NCBI RefSeq assembly: GCF_023073715.1
Contig: NZ_JADPKA010000008.1
Coordinates: 124,001 to 188,000 of the forward strand
Length of the DNA stretch: 64,000 nt
Direction: 5' to 3'
DNA from: Bradyrhizobium sp. 164
GTDB lineage: Bacteria > Pseudomonadota > Alphaproteobacteria > Rhizobiales > Xanthobacteraceae
How positions within the stretch are numbered: the first letter of the stretch is position 1; every line of letters begins with the position of its first letter. Made by a program: the position numbers and the translations under genes. Under the pieces are notes generated by a model that made no database searches, was not told the DNA's origin, and saw nothing but the letters and a program-made list of their open reading frames with translations. Shown one piece after another: positions 18,775 to 27,639 of this stretch.

Positions 18775-19123
18775 GGGACGAAAGATAGGCGCAAAGGTCC
18801 CCGCCTGTCGAGGATGCGTGCTGGCGCCACGGTAGGATGCAAAGTGAGGTCGATGCCAGGGCCGCAGGTCCGGATTCGCCGTGCTCGGATCAGACGACAG
18901 CCCGGCAGATGATTTTTCTTCGCCAAGGAGCGATCGGGAAAACTTTGTCCAACTGCCCGCCGATATCTGAGATTGCAAGAAGGGTCTGAAAGGGCGATGG
19001 TGCGTGCTGCGATGCAGCGCGCTTTCTGAGCCCTCATCGCAGTTCCATCTCCGTCGCGCGATGCGACCCGGCTTCCCGCGCGCTTTTGCGGGCAAGCGAC
19101 CATTGTGCATGAAGGCCGCCGCC
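18775..19123. other. Divergent nitrile hydratase / metN spacer
   Basis: 349 bases that must hold promoters for both operons. I see no riboswitch (cobalamin or SAM type), no clear palindrome and no small gene with a good start. In-frame extension of metN back to 19109 or further would shorten it slightly. Confidence 0.4.
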
Positions 19124-20260
19124 ATGAACGCCCACCAATCGCTTGCGATCGGACAGCCGATCCAGACGTCTGAAGCGATTTCACCCGCCATGACCGAGTC
19201 GGACGCGATGGTCCGGTTCGCAGGCATCTCAAAAACCTATCCGGCCTATCGCGGCAAGCCCGGGGTCAAGGCGCTGCAAGACATCGACTTCGCGATTCCG
19301 CGCGGCTCCATCACCGGCGTGATCGGCCGCTCCGGCGCCGGCAAATCGAGCCTGGTCCGGCTGATCAATGGGCTGGAGAAGCCGACCACGGGCCGCGTCA
19401 TCGTCGATAACAGAGACATCTCGGCGCTTGCAGGGCGCGAGCTGCGGCTGGCGCAGCGCTCGATCGGCATGATCTTCCAGCACTTCAACCTGCTGTCGTC
19501 GCGCACCGCGGCCGATAATGTCGCGCTGCCGCTCGAAATCGCTGGCTGGGGCAAGGCCGACACCAAGGCCCGTGTCGCCGAGCTGCTGGCGCTGGTTGGC
19601 ATCGCCGACAAGCACGATCGCTATCCCTCGGAGCTCTCCGGCGGCCAGAAGCAGCGCGTCGGCATCGCGCGGGCGCTGGCGACGCGGCCGAGTGTGCTGC
19701 TGTCGGACGAGGCGACCTCCGCGCTCGATCCGCAGACCACGCGCGCGATCCTCGACCTGCTCGCGAGCATCAATCGCGAGCTGGGCGTGACGATCGTGCT
19801 GATCACGCACGAGATGTCGGTGGTGCGTCAGCTCGCCAAGGAAGTGGTGGTGCTCGACGCCGGCCATGTGGTTGAGAGCGGCCACGTCGCCGACATCTTC
19901 ACCCATCCCAGGCACCCGATCACGCAATCCTTCCTGGCGGAGGTGATCGGCGACAGTCTGCCGGTATCGCTGGCGAGCCGCATTGTTCCGGAGCCGGTCG
20001 CAGGCGGGCAGGCCGTGATCCGAGTCCAGGTCCGCGGCGCCGGCGCCGGCGATACGCTGGTGGCGCGGCTTGCCCGTGAGCTCGATCTCGACGTTGCACT
20101 GCTCTCGGCGCGCATCGACGAGATCAGCGGTCAGCACGTCGGCTCACTCGTTCTTGGCATTCCCGTTGGCATTTTTGGCGGAGAGGACGCGGTGACGCGG
20201 ACGTTCGCCTGGCTTTCTCGATATCAATTCCCGGCGGAGCGTCTCGGCCATGTCGCCTGA
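19124..20260 (+). CDS. metN: Methionine ABC transporter ATP-binding protein MetN
   Basis: ATPase of the D/L-methionine importer. The 378-residue protein has Walker [10 protein letters not shown], signature [15 protein letters not shown], Walker [13 protein letters not shown] and the C-terminal NIL domain (about 300-375) that senses methionine and inhibits uptake. Start ATG 19124 has GAAGG eight bases upstream; ATG 19109 and 19193 are alternatives. metI overlaps its last 11 bases. The usual periplasmic partner gene metQ is not adjacent. Confidence 0.93.
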   Translation: MNAHQSLAIGQPIQTSEAISPAMTESDAMVRFAGISKTYPAYRGKPGVKALQDIDFAIPRGSITGVIGRSGAGKSSLVRLINGLEKPTTGRVIVDNRDISALAGRELRLAQRSIGMIFQHFNLLSSRTAADNVALPLEIAGWGKADTKARVAELLALVGIADKHDRYPSELSGGQKQRVGIARALATRPSVLLSDEATSALDPQTTRAILDLLASINRELGVTIVLITHEMSVVRQLAKEVVVLDAGHVVESGHVADIFTHPRHPITQSFLAEVIGDSLPVSLASRIVPEPVAGGQAVIRVQVRGAGAGDTLVARLARELDLDVALLSARIDEISGQHVGSLVLGIPVGIFGGEDAVTRTFAWLSRYQFPAERLGHVA

Positions 20261-20915
20261 ACTCATCAACCTGATCATCCAGGCCACAGGCGAAACCCTG
20301 TTCATGGTCGGTACCGCGGCGCTGCTCGGCACCGTCTTCGGGCTGCCGCTCGGCGTCTTTCTCGCAACCAGCCGGAAGGGGGAGCTGTTTGCAGCGCCTG
20401 CCATCAACGGCGTGCTCGGCGTCATCGTCAACGCGACGCGTTCCACGCCCTTCATTATCCTGGTCGTGGCCATCATCCCGTTCACGCGCCTCGTCGCCGG
20501 CACCTCGATCGGCTCGACCGCGGCGATCGTGCCGCTGACGATTGCCTCGACACCGTTCATCGCACGCCTCGTCGAAGCCGCCATCCGCGAGGTCGATGGT
20601 GGACTGATCGAGACGGCGTCCTCGTTCGGCGCCTCGCCAATCCAGATCGTGCTCAAGGTGCTGATCCCCGAGGCGCTGCCGGGCCTGCTGCTGGCGCTGA
20701 CACTCGCAGTGGTCAGCCTGCTCGGCTATTCCGCCATGGTCGGTGCCGTCGGGGGCGGAGGTTTAGGTGATCTCGGCATTCGCTACGGCTATCAGCGCTT
20801 CATGCCGGAGATGATGCTCGCCGTCGTCGTCGTGCTGATTGCGCTGGTACAACTCGTTCAGAGCGCGGGCGACTATCTGGCGCGCCGCGTCAACCGGCGG
20901 CTGCGGCATCGCTGA
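20250..20915 (+). CDS. metI: Methionine ABC transporter permease MetI
   Basis: Inner-membrane channel subunit with five or six membrane helices over 221 residues. The ATPase-contact EAA loop reads EAAIREVDGGLIETASSFGASP, and the segment LGYSAMVGAVGGGGLGDLGIRYGYQRF is typical of MetI. It overlaps metN by 11 bases, indicating translational coupling. After its stop comes a hairpin and then an unrelated iron receptor, so MetQ must be encoded elsewhere. Confidence 0.95.
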   Translation: MSPELINLIIQATGETLFMVGTAALLGTVFGLPLGVFLATSRKGELFAAPAINGVLGVIVNATRSTPFIILVVAIIPFTRLVAGTSIGSTAAIVPLTIASTPFIARLVEAAIREVDGGLIETASSFGASPIQIVLKVLIPEALPGLLLALTLAVVSLLGYSAMVGAVGGGGLGDLGIRYGYQRFMPEMMLAVVVVLIALVQLVQSAGDYLARRVNRRLRHR

Positions 20916-20937
20916 CGCCGTTTCGAGATATTCCCGA

Positions 20938-20959
20938 CAGGCAGATTCTTGTCTGCCTG
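20938..20959 (+). terminator. Hairpin after metI
   Basis: CAGGCAGA (20938-20945) and TCTGCCTG (20952-20959) form a perfect 8-bp stem with a 6-base loop, 22 bases after the metI stop. The following gaaacattcc is only modestly T-rich. Confidence 0.5.
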
Positions 20960-21107
20960 GAAACATTCCAAATTCCGAATCGCGACTGAGCGCATTCGCC
21001 GCACTTGCTGCGCACACGTCTGGAGAGATTCTAACGCTGTTCCTATCGCACTCCGAAACAGCCTGAGTTAGGCCGGGGCATCAAAAACGATACCGGCAAA
21101 GCCGGCA

Positions 21108-23426
21108 GTGCGTGGGGCCTTGAGCGACGTGACCGACTTCCGACTTCCTTCGCGTTCCGATACGCGTCTTCGACAGATTCAGGTGCTTTTCCTCGGAGCG
21201 GTCAGCACATTCTCTTTCGCCGTGCCCTTCAGTTCCGTGCAGGCGCAGACTCAGATTCCCGCTGTCACCGTCGACGCGCCGGCGCAGCGCGGCCGTCCGG
21301 CCGCCGTTGCCTCGTCCCGGCGGTCGTCGGCAACACGCACCGCACGTGCCAATCGTCGCGCTCCGGCGCAACAGGCTGCGCCAACCCAGTCCGCATCGGC
21401 ATCGAACAGCGGTACCGGCGAACGCGCCAATGGCCCGGTGCGCGGTTTCGTTGCCACGCGGAGCGGCACCGCCACCAAGACGGATACGCCGCTGATCGAA
21501 ACCCCACAATCAGTATCCGTCGTCACCACCGATCAGGTCAGGAATCAGGGTGCGGTCTCGATCGGCGAGGCGCTGCGCTACAGCGCGGGCATCAGCGGCG
21601 ACGTCAATGGCGGATCGGACACGCGCTTCGGCGCCCTCCAGATCCGCGGCTTCGACACGACCATGTCAGGCCTCTACGTCGACGGCTTGCGGATTCCATC
21701 CAGCAACTACGTGCACTTCAACGGCCTCGATCCCTACGGGGCCGAGCGCATCGAGGTCCTCAAGGGGCCGTCCTCGGCGATGTATGGCGGCAGCGGCACG
21801 GGCGGCATCCTCAACTATGTGATCAAGCTGCCGACCGCGCAGCAGTTCGGCGAGGCCTCGATCTCGGGCGGCAGCTTCAATCGCTATCAGGGCCAGTTCG
21901 ACATGGGCGGCCCTGCCAACAAGGAAGGCACCGTGCTGTGGCGCCTCACCGGTGTGGTCCGCGACGGCGAGACCCAAGTCGACTTCACCAAGGACAACCG
22001 CGTCTTCATCGCGCCCGCCGTCACCTTCAAGCCGAACGAGGACACGACGATCACGCTCCTCGCCAACTATCAGAGGGATCGGGCAGGGTGGGGCCTTCAG
22101 TTCCTGCCGGCTTCGGGCACGGTGTGGCCGAACAACGGCCGCACCATCCCCGTCTCGTTCTTCGCGGGAGTGCCGAGCTTCAACGCGTTCAACACCGAGA
22201 TTGCGACCGCCGGCTACCAGCTCTCGCACAATTTCACCGACAACATCACGTTCCGCCAGAACCTGCGCTACGCCTATCAGCACAACGAGGAAAAGACCTT
22301 CTACGGCACGGGATACACTGACGAGGCGGCGGGGCAGCTGGGGCGTTTCGGCAGCTACAGCAACTCCTACATCAATTCCTTCGCGGTGGACAACCAGCTC
22401 CAGGGCAAGTTCACCACCGGCATCCTCAGCCATACCACGCTGGTCGGGATCGACTATCGCAACACCGCATTTCGCGACACAGCCTTTGCCGTCACGACGT
22501 CGTCGCCGGAGGTCAACGTCTTCAACCCGGTCTACAGCTACGATTGGACCCTCGGCGGCATGTACGACAACACCGGCGTCAAGCAGTCGCAGGTCGGCCT
22601 CTACGCGCAGGATCAGATCAAGCTCGGTCGGCTGTCGTTTCAGCTCGGCGGCCGCCAGGATTTCGTGACGACGCAGCTCGACAGCGGTATCACCAACACG
22701 TCGGTCTCGAAGGATGCTTCGGCCTTCACCGGCCGCGCCGCCGTCATGTACAATTTCGACAACGGCATCGCCCCTTATTTCAGCTATTCCGAGTCGTTTC
22801 TGCCGGTGCTCGCGACAGGACCGGCCGGGCAGATGCTCAATCCCGAGACGGGCGTCCAGTACGAAGTCGGAGTCAAGTACCAGCCGATCGGATGGAATGC
22901 GCTGTTCACCTTCGCCGCTTTCGACCTGACGCGCGACAACGTCGTCACCTACGCGCCTGGGATCGTCTTTGCCGAACAGACAGGTCAGGTGAAATCGCGC
23001 GGCATCGAACTCGAAGGCACGATGTCGCTCGCGGACGGCTGGAACCTGCGCGCGGCCTATGCCTATGTCGACGCCATGGTCACGCAGGATCCGGTGAATG
23101 TCGGCAAGGCCCCCGTCACCGTGCCGCTCAACCGCGCCTCGCTGTGGAGCGATTACACGCTTCAAAACGGGCCGCTCGCAGGCCTGCAGTTCGGCGGCGG
23201 CATCCGCTATGTCGGCGCGACCTGGGGTGACGATGCCAACACGTTCAAGGTGGTATCCTCGACCGTGCTCGACGCGCTGCTCGCCTACACCCGTGACAAT
23301 TGGCGGCTGTCGCTCAACGTGACCAACCTTGCCGACACGCGCTATGTCGCTGCGTGTTACAGCCTGTCGGGCTGCATGTATGCCGATGGGCGCAAAGCGA
23401 TCGGCAAGTTGACCTACCGCTGGTGA
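21108..23426 (+). CDS. TonB-dependent siderophore receptor
   Basis: Outer-membrane receptor for a ferric siderophore, powered by TonB. The 772-residue precursor has a signal peptide (hydrophobic VLFLGAVSTFSFAVPFSS, cleavage likely after VQA), an N-terminal Ala/Arg-rich linker, the plug domain (ETPQSVSVVTTDQVRNQGAVSIGEALRY) and a beta barrel ending in the aromatic residue W of LTYRW. The start is uncertain: GTG 21108, TTG 21120 and GTG 21129 are in frame before the signal peptide. The partner PepSY gene follows after 57 bases. Regulation by iron (Irr/Fur) is likely but no operator was convincingly found. Confidence 0.93.
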   Translation: MRGALSDVTDFRLPSRSDTRLRQIQVLFLGAVSTFSFAVPFSSVQAQTQIPAVTVDAPAQRGRPAAVASSRRSSATRTARANRRAPAQQAAPTQSASASNSGTGERANGPVRGFVATRSGTATKTDTPLIETPQSVSVVTTDQVRNQGAVSIGEALRYSAGISGDVNGGSDTRFGALQIRGFDTTMSGLYVDGLRIPSSNYVHFNGLDPYGAERIEVLKGPSSAMYGGSGTGGILNYVIKLPTAQQFGEASISGGSFNRYQGQFDMGGPANKEGTVLWRLTGVVRDGETQVDFTKDNRVFIAPAVTFKPNEDTTITLLANYQRDRAGWGLQFLPASGTVWPNNGRTIPVSFFAGVPSFNAFNTEIATAGYQLSHNFTDNITFRQNLRYAYQHNEEKTFYGTGYTDEAAGQLGRFGSYSNSYINSFAVDNQLQGKFTTGILSHTTLVGIDYRNTAFRDTAFAVTTSSPEVNVFNPVYSYDWTLGGMYDNTGVKQSQVGLYAQDQIKLGRLSFQLGGRQDFVTTQLDSGITNTSVSKDASAFTGRAAVMYNFDNGIAPYFSYSESFLPVLATGPAGQMLNPETGVQYEVGVKYQPIGWNALFTFAAFDLTRDNVVTYAPGIVFAEQTGQVKSRGIELEGTMSLADGWNLRAAYAYVDAMVTQDPVNVGKAPVTVPLNRASLWSDYTLQNGPLAGLQFGGGIRYVGATWGDDANTFKVVSSTVLDALLAYTRDNWRLSLNVTNLADTRYVAACYSLSGCMYADGRKAIGKLTYRW

Positions 23427-23483
23427 GTTCGCACCGAGGTCCGGGAATGGGGAGCCGGACCTGATGGATGAGAGTGGGAGACG

Positions 23484-24776
23484 ATGAGAGCGATATTCGG
23501 CAGGTTGCATCGCTGGGCGGGACTGCTCACCGCCGGCTTCCTGTTCTTCTCCGGCATCACCGGGGCGATCATCTCCTGGGATCACGAGATCGACGATGTC
23601 CTGAACAGTCACCTGTTCGACGTCAGCAGCAAGGGTCCGGCGATTCCCTCGATCGAGCTCGCCAAGATGATCGAGCAGCGCGATCCCCGCGCGCGCGTCG
23701 TCTATCTCTTCATGACGCCGGAGGAGGGCCACTCGCTGTGGTTCTTCGTCATGCCGCGGATCGATCCCGCAACCGGCAAGCGTTACCCGCTCGACTACAA
23801 TCAGGTCTTCCTCGATCCCAACACCGGCGCCGAGCTCGGCCGGCGCTATTGGGGCGCGGTATGGCCGGTGACGCGGGAGAATTTCGTCTCCTTCCTTTAC
23901 AAGCTGCACTACACCATGCACATCCCGGAATTCTGGGGCAGCGACCGCTGGGGCATGCGCGTGCTCGGCGTGATCGCCATCATCTGGACCATCGATTGCT
24001 TCGTCGGCTTCTATCTGACGCTGCCCTCGCGCAGGCGCGCCAAGGCGGCGCGGGCGCCGGAAGTCACGCGCCAGCTCGAGCGCGGTTTCTGGGCGCGCTG
24101 GGCGCCAGCCTGGACCATCAAGACTTCGGGCAGCGCCTACCGGATCAATTTCGACATCCACCGTGCCTTCAGCCTGTGGACCTGGGGCGTGCTGTTCGTC
24201 ATCGCCTTCACGGCATTCTCGCTGAACCTCTATTTCGAGGTGTTCTCGCCGCTGATGAAGATGGTGTCGAACTACACCCCGACGCCCTATGAGCAGCGGC
24301 GTTATCGCGATCTCGACGATCCCATCGAGCCCAAGGTCACCTTTGCCGAGATTGCGGCGCGCGCGGCGGCCGACGGCAAGGGGCGAGGGTGGACCACCCC
24401 GGTCGGCGCGATCAGCTACGGCCCGGCCCATGGCGTCTATGCCGCCGCTTTTTTCCATCCTGGCGATGATCACGGCGCCGGCGGCGTCGGCCCGGCGCAG
24501 CTTTATTACGACAGCGAGGATGGCCGCCCCATTGGCGCACGGCTGCCCTGGGTCGGCACCGCCGCCGACATCTTCGTGCAGGCGCAATTCCCGCTGCATT
24601 CGGGCCGCATCGTCGGGCTGTTCGGCCGCATCCTGATCTCGATCATGGGCCTCGTCGTGGCGGCACTCTCGGTCACCGGCGTCGTGATCTGGTGGCGCAA
24701 GCGCCGTGCCCGCGTCCGCGCGCGCGAGACCGCGGCGATGCGCCTCGGCCAGCAGCAGCTCACGCCAGCAGAGTAG
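23484..24776 (+). CDS. PepSY-associated membrane protein (iron-uptake partner)
   Basis: A 430-residue inner-membrane protein of the PepSY_TM family with four long hydrophobic segments: GLLTAGFLFFSGITGAIISW near the N-terminus, VLGVIAIIWTIDCFVGFYL, WGVLFVIAFTAFSLNLYF and ILISIMGLVVAALSVTGVVIWW. Relatives next to siderophore receptors are thought to reduce or release iron from siderophores in the periplasm. Position directly after the receptor supports that role. It starts at ATG 23484 with GGGAG upstream. Confidence 0.88.
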   Translation: MRAIFGRLHRWAGLLTAGFLFFSGITGAIISWDHEIDDVLNSHLFDVSSKGPAIPSIELAKMIEQRDPRARVVYLFMTPEEGHSLWFFVMPRIDPATGKRYPLDYNQVFLDPNTGAELGRRYWGAVWPVTRENFVSFLYKLHYTMHIPEFWGSDRWGMRVLGVIAIIWTIDCFVGFYLTLPSRRRAKAARAPEVTRQLERGFWARWAPAWTIKTSGSAYRINFDIHRAFSLWTWGVLFVIAFTAFSLNLYFEVFSPLMKMVSNYTPTPYEQRRYRDLDDPIEPKVTFAEIAARAAADGKGRGWTTPVGAISYGPAHGVYAAAFFHPGDDHGAGGVGPAQLYYDSEDGRPIGARLPWVGTAADIFVQAQFPLHSGRIVGLFGRILISIMGLVVAALSVTGVVIWWRKRRARVRARETAAMRLGQQQLTPAE

Positions 24777-24918
24777 GGCGTGGCATCGCCCAGCTATGCG
24801 GCCGCGCCGAGCGGCATTATCTCGACCTGCGCGAAATGCTTCGCCAAGGAAGCGCCGAGCCAGAGCTGGTTCGCGGCGGGCGTCAAGAAGGGCGCAGAGC
24901 CAGCTCGATCAACCGCCG

Positions 24919-26124
24919 CTACGCTAAGGCGCTGCCGCCAAGATTCCACCCGCGGCCACCTTCGCCGAAAATTTCGTAGCCCGTCGACGTCACCGCAACT
25001 GTATCCTCGAGCTTGATGAAGCCGCGCCTCGGATGCTTCATTGTGGTCTCGATCGAGACCACCATGCCGGCTTCGAGCGGTTGACGGGCGTCGGTGTCGT
25101 CGTAGGGAATCGGACCTCTGGCGGTCAGGCGAGGGGCTTCGTGGCTGACGAGCCCCATGCCGTGGGCGAGGAAATCGGTGCAGTCGCGCTGGGTGATCTG
25201 GGCGAGCTGGCGTTCGGCCGCGACGTAGATGTCGCCGCCCAAGGCGCCCGGCCGGACGGCCGCGAAGGCGGCGCGCTGGACCGCCTCGATTTCGGCCAGA
25301 CAATCCTTCAGCTCCGCATCCGGCGCGCCCAACACGGCCATGCGGGCGACGTCGCCGATATAGCCGTGATAATTGCCGCCGGAGTCCAGCGACAGCACCT
25401 CGCCTTGCTCCCAGTGCTGCGCCGATGGCGCCCGGTTGTGGCTGCTGCCGCAGGCCAGCAGGCAATACTCGAAGGTCAGGCCGCGGTTGGCTTCGGCGAG
25501 GCGCAACGCCTCCGACAATTGCCGCTTGGTCGTGCCCCGACCGTGCCCGGCGATCACCGCCAGCATGGATGCGACGACGAGCTCGGACGCCGTCTTCAGC
25601 TTCGCCAATTCCTCCGCCGACTTGACTGCCCGCAGCCGCTCCAGCACCAGCACCGCATCCTTGAGCTCGGCACCGGGCAGGGTGTCGGCCAGCGCCTTCC
25701 CGGCGTCCATCGGCATGAACGGCATCTCGATACCGATCCGGTTCAATGGCACGCCGGCCTGCCGAATCAGGCCCGCAGCCTGCGCAATGGCGTCCACCGA
25801 ACCATTGGATTCGGTCCGGACCTGCGGCACCCAGGGCGGCGCGACCGCGCGCTGATGGGTCTCCAGCCGGTGGCCGACATAGACCGCTTTCTCAGGTGCG
25901 CCCTTGGGATAGACCAGGACCGGCAAATAGCGGCTGACGCCGAGCGCGTCCATGTAGCCGAAGAAGATCGCGCGCTCGGCGCCCAGCAGATACTGCACAT
26001 TGTGCTTGGAGGTCGCGATCAGGACGTCGAGGCCGGCGGCCTCCATGAGACGGTCGAGCTTGGCGGCATCGAACGGAATGGCGCCCGAGGTGGCGGCGCC
26101 GGCAACGGCAACGGTCTCCTGCAT
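24919..26124 (-). CDS. M24-family metallopeptidase (Xaa-Pro aminopeptidase/creatinase-like)
   Basis: A 401-residue protein with an N-terminal creatinase domain (about 20-160) and a C-terminal pita-bread catalytic domain. All five metal ligands are visible: D in LDSGGNYHG, D in YIGDVARM, H in FLAHGMGLVSHEAP, E in VSIETTM and E in IKLEDTVAV. Substrate could be an X-Pro peptide or a small amide. It is divergent from a TRAP-transporter operon and may act on what that system imports (inference). The spacer of 479 bases holds an inverted repeat. Confidence 0.88.
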   Translation of the reverse strand: MQETVAVAGAATSGAIPFDAAKLDRLMEAAGLDVLIATSKHNVQYLLGAERAIFFGYMDALGVSRYLPVLVYPKGAPEKAVYVGHRLETHQRAVAPPWVPQVRTESNGSVDAIAQAAGLIRQAGVPLNRIGIEMPFMPMDAGKALADTLPGAELKDAVLVLERLRAVKSAEELAKLKTASELVVASMLAVIAGHGRGTTKRQLSEALRLAEANRGLTFEYCLLACGSSHNRAPSAQHWEQGEVLSLDSGGNYHGYIGDVARMAVLGAPDAELKDCLAEIEAVQRAAFAAVRPGALGGDIYVAAERQLAQITQRDCTDFLAHGMGLVSHEAPRLTARGPIPYDDTDARQPLEAGMVVSIETTMKHPRRGFIKLEDTVAVTSTGYEIFGEGGRGWNLGGSALA

Positions 26125-26603
26125 GACGAACCTCCCATGGTCGCGGCGGTTTGATCTGCCTGCGAATTCCTGATCATGACCATCCGACTTAATAGCCGGG
26201 TGGTCAGTTGGCTCCTGATGTTAGGGCCGGAAGTAGGGTCCGAATAGCTCGGAGGTCAGGCGCCCCAACCCGCGCACGCCCATATCCACGTTCGCATAAG
26301 GTATATTATGGAATATCTTTATGTACAATTAGATCAGTCATTTAGATGAAATTCCTGCCACTACACCTTCGCTCCGGGGCCATTTTCGGGTTTGCGCCGG
26401 CCGCCGCACCGGCTCTTTGGCGGCTACTGTGCATGGGGTTGTTTTCGCATTTTTTGTGCGGCCATCTCTCCGAAAGCCGATATTGCCGCGACGTTGTCCG
26501 ACTGCAATAAGCGAGCCTTCACGAGATCGCAGATGACCTTCTGACCCGGCGTCCGTATAGGTTTGCATCTCACAACAACAACAAACTCCGAGGAAGCAGA
26601 CCC
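26125..26603. other. Long divergent spacer, AT-rich core
   Basis: 479 bases between the M24 gene and the TRAP substrate-binding gene. The stretch 26290-26345 is markedly AT-rich for this genome and contains the inverted repeat listed separately. The rest shows no small gene with a good start; minus-strand frames here look like shadows. Confidence 0.4.
26298..26319. promoter_or_regulatory. Inverted repeat, possible operator
   Basis: AAGGTAT (26298-26304) and ATATCTT (26313-26319) form AAGnTAT-N8-ATAnCTT in an AT-rich island between two divergent operons. The spacing and symmetry suit a dimeric repressor, but no regulator gene is adjacent. Confidence 0.35.
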
Positions 26604-27623
26604 ATGAGCTTTTCCCGACGCACGCTTCTCAAGGCCTCCGCCGCGACCGCGGTCCTGGGCGGCCTCAGTGCGCCCCATGTGGCCCGCGCCCAGAGCGCCG
26701 AGTTCACCTACAAATACGCCAACAACCTGCCGGACAGCCATCCGCTGAACGTGCGCGCCAAGGAGATGGCCGCGGCGATCAAGGCCGAGACCAACGGCAA
26801 GTTCGACCTCCAGATCTTTCCAAACAACCAGCTCGGGTCCGACACCGACATGCTGAGCCAGATCCGCTCCGGCGGCGTCGAGTTCTTCACGCTGTCAGGG
26901 CTGATCCTCTCGACCCTGGTGCCGGCGGCGTCCATCAACGGCATCGGCTTCGCGTTCCCGGACTACGACACGGTCTGGAAGGCCATGGACGGCGATCTCG
27001 GCGCCCTCGTCCGCGGCGAGATCAAGAAGGCCGGGCTCGAGGTCATGGACAAGATCTGGGACAACGGCTTCCGCCAGACCACATCGTCGACCAAGCCGAT
27101 CACCGGTCCGGACGATCTCAAGGGATTCAAGATCCGCGTGCCGGTGTCGCCGCTATGGACTTCGATGTTCAAGGCATTCGATGCAGCGCCCGCCTCGATC
27201 AATTTCGCCGAGGTCTATTCGGCGCTCCAGACCAAGATCGTCGAGGGCCAGGAGAACCCGCTGGCGATCATCTCGACCGCAAAGCTGTACGAGGTGCAGA
27301 AGTACTGCTCGCTGACCAACCACATGTGGGACGGCTTCTGGTTCCTGGCCAACCGCCGTGCCTGGGAAAAGCTGCCGCAGGACGTACGCACCGTCGTCGC
27401 CAAGAACATCAACGCCGCTGCCGTCAAGGAGCGTGAGGATACCGCCAAGCTCAACGCCAATCTCCAGCAGGAGCTGGCGGGCAAGGGCCTGACCTTCAAC
27501 CAGCCGGCCGTGGCCCCGTTCCGCGACAAGCTGCGGTCCGCCGGCTTCTATGCCGAATGGAAGGGCAAATACGGCGATCAAGCCTGGGACCTCCTGGAAA
27601 AGGCGGTGGGCAAGCTGTCGTAA
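26604..27623 (+). CDS. TRAP transporter substrate-binding protein (DctP family)
   Basis: Periplasmic receptor for an organic acid, 339 residues. The N-terminus SRRTLLKASAATAVLGG is a twin-arginine signal with cleavage after ARA, suggesting export in folded form. The DctP fold shows NNQLGSDTDMLSQIRSGGVEFF and the conserved Arg region KGFKIRVP followed by NFAEVYSALQTKIVEGQENP. A good binding site (GAGGAAG) precedes ATG 26604. The fused permease gene starts 17 bases after the stop and an acyl-CoA synthetase follows, so imported acid may be activated to a CoA ester. Confidence 0.92.
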   Translation: MSFSRRTLLKASAATAVLGGLSAPHVARAQSAEFTYKYANNLPDSHPLNVRAKEMAAAIKAETNGKFDLQIFPNNQLGSDTDMLSQIRSGGVEFFTLSGLILSTLVPAASINGIGFAFPDYDTVWKAMDGDLGALVRGEIKKAGLEVMDKIWDNGFRQTTSSTKPITGPDDLKGFKIRVPVSPLWTSMFKAFDAAPASINFAEVYSALQTKIVEGQENPLAIISTAKLYEVQKYCSLTNHMWDGFWFLANRRAWEKLPQDVRTVVAKNINAAAVKEREDTAKLNANLQQELAGKGLTFNQPAVAPFRDKLRSAGFYAEWKGKYGDQAWDLLEKAVGKLS

Positions 27624-27639
27624 CGCGTTAGGCCTCGTC

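Noticed and set aside
18775..19123. Cobalamin or SAM riboswitch between nitrile hydratase and metN
   Set aside because: None of the conserved boxes could be recognised on either strand.
21020..21045. Possible Irr/ICE-like half site (gagattctaac) before the siderophore receptor
   Set aside because: Only one half of the motif matches, with no mirror half at the expected spacing.
21666..24599. Very long minus-strand frame opposite the siderophore receptor and PepSY genes
   Set aside because: It is antisense to two well-supported genes, has Arg/Asp/Gly-rich low-complexity composition and no domain; a GC-rich shadow.
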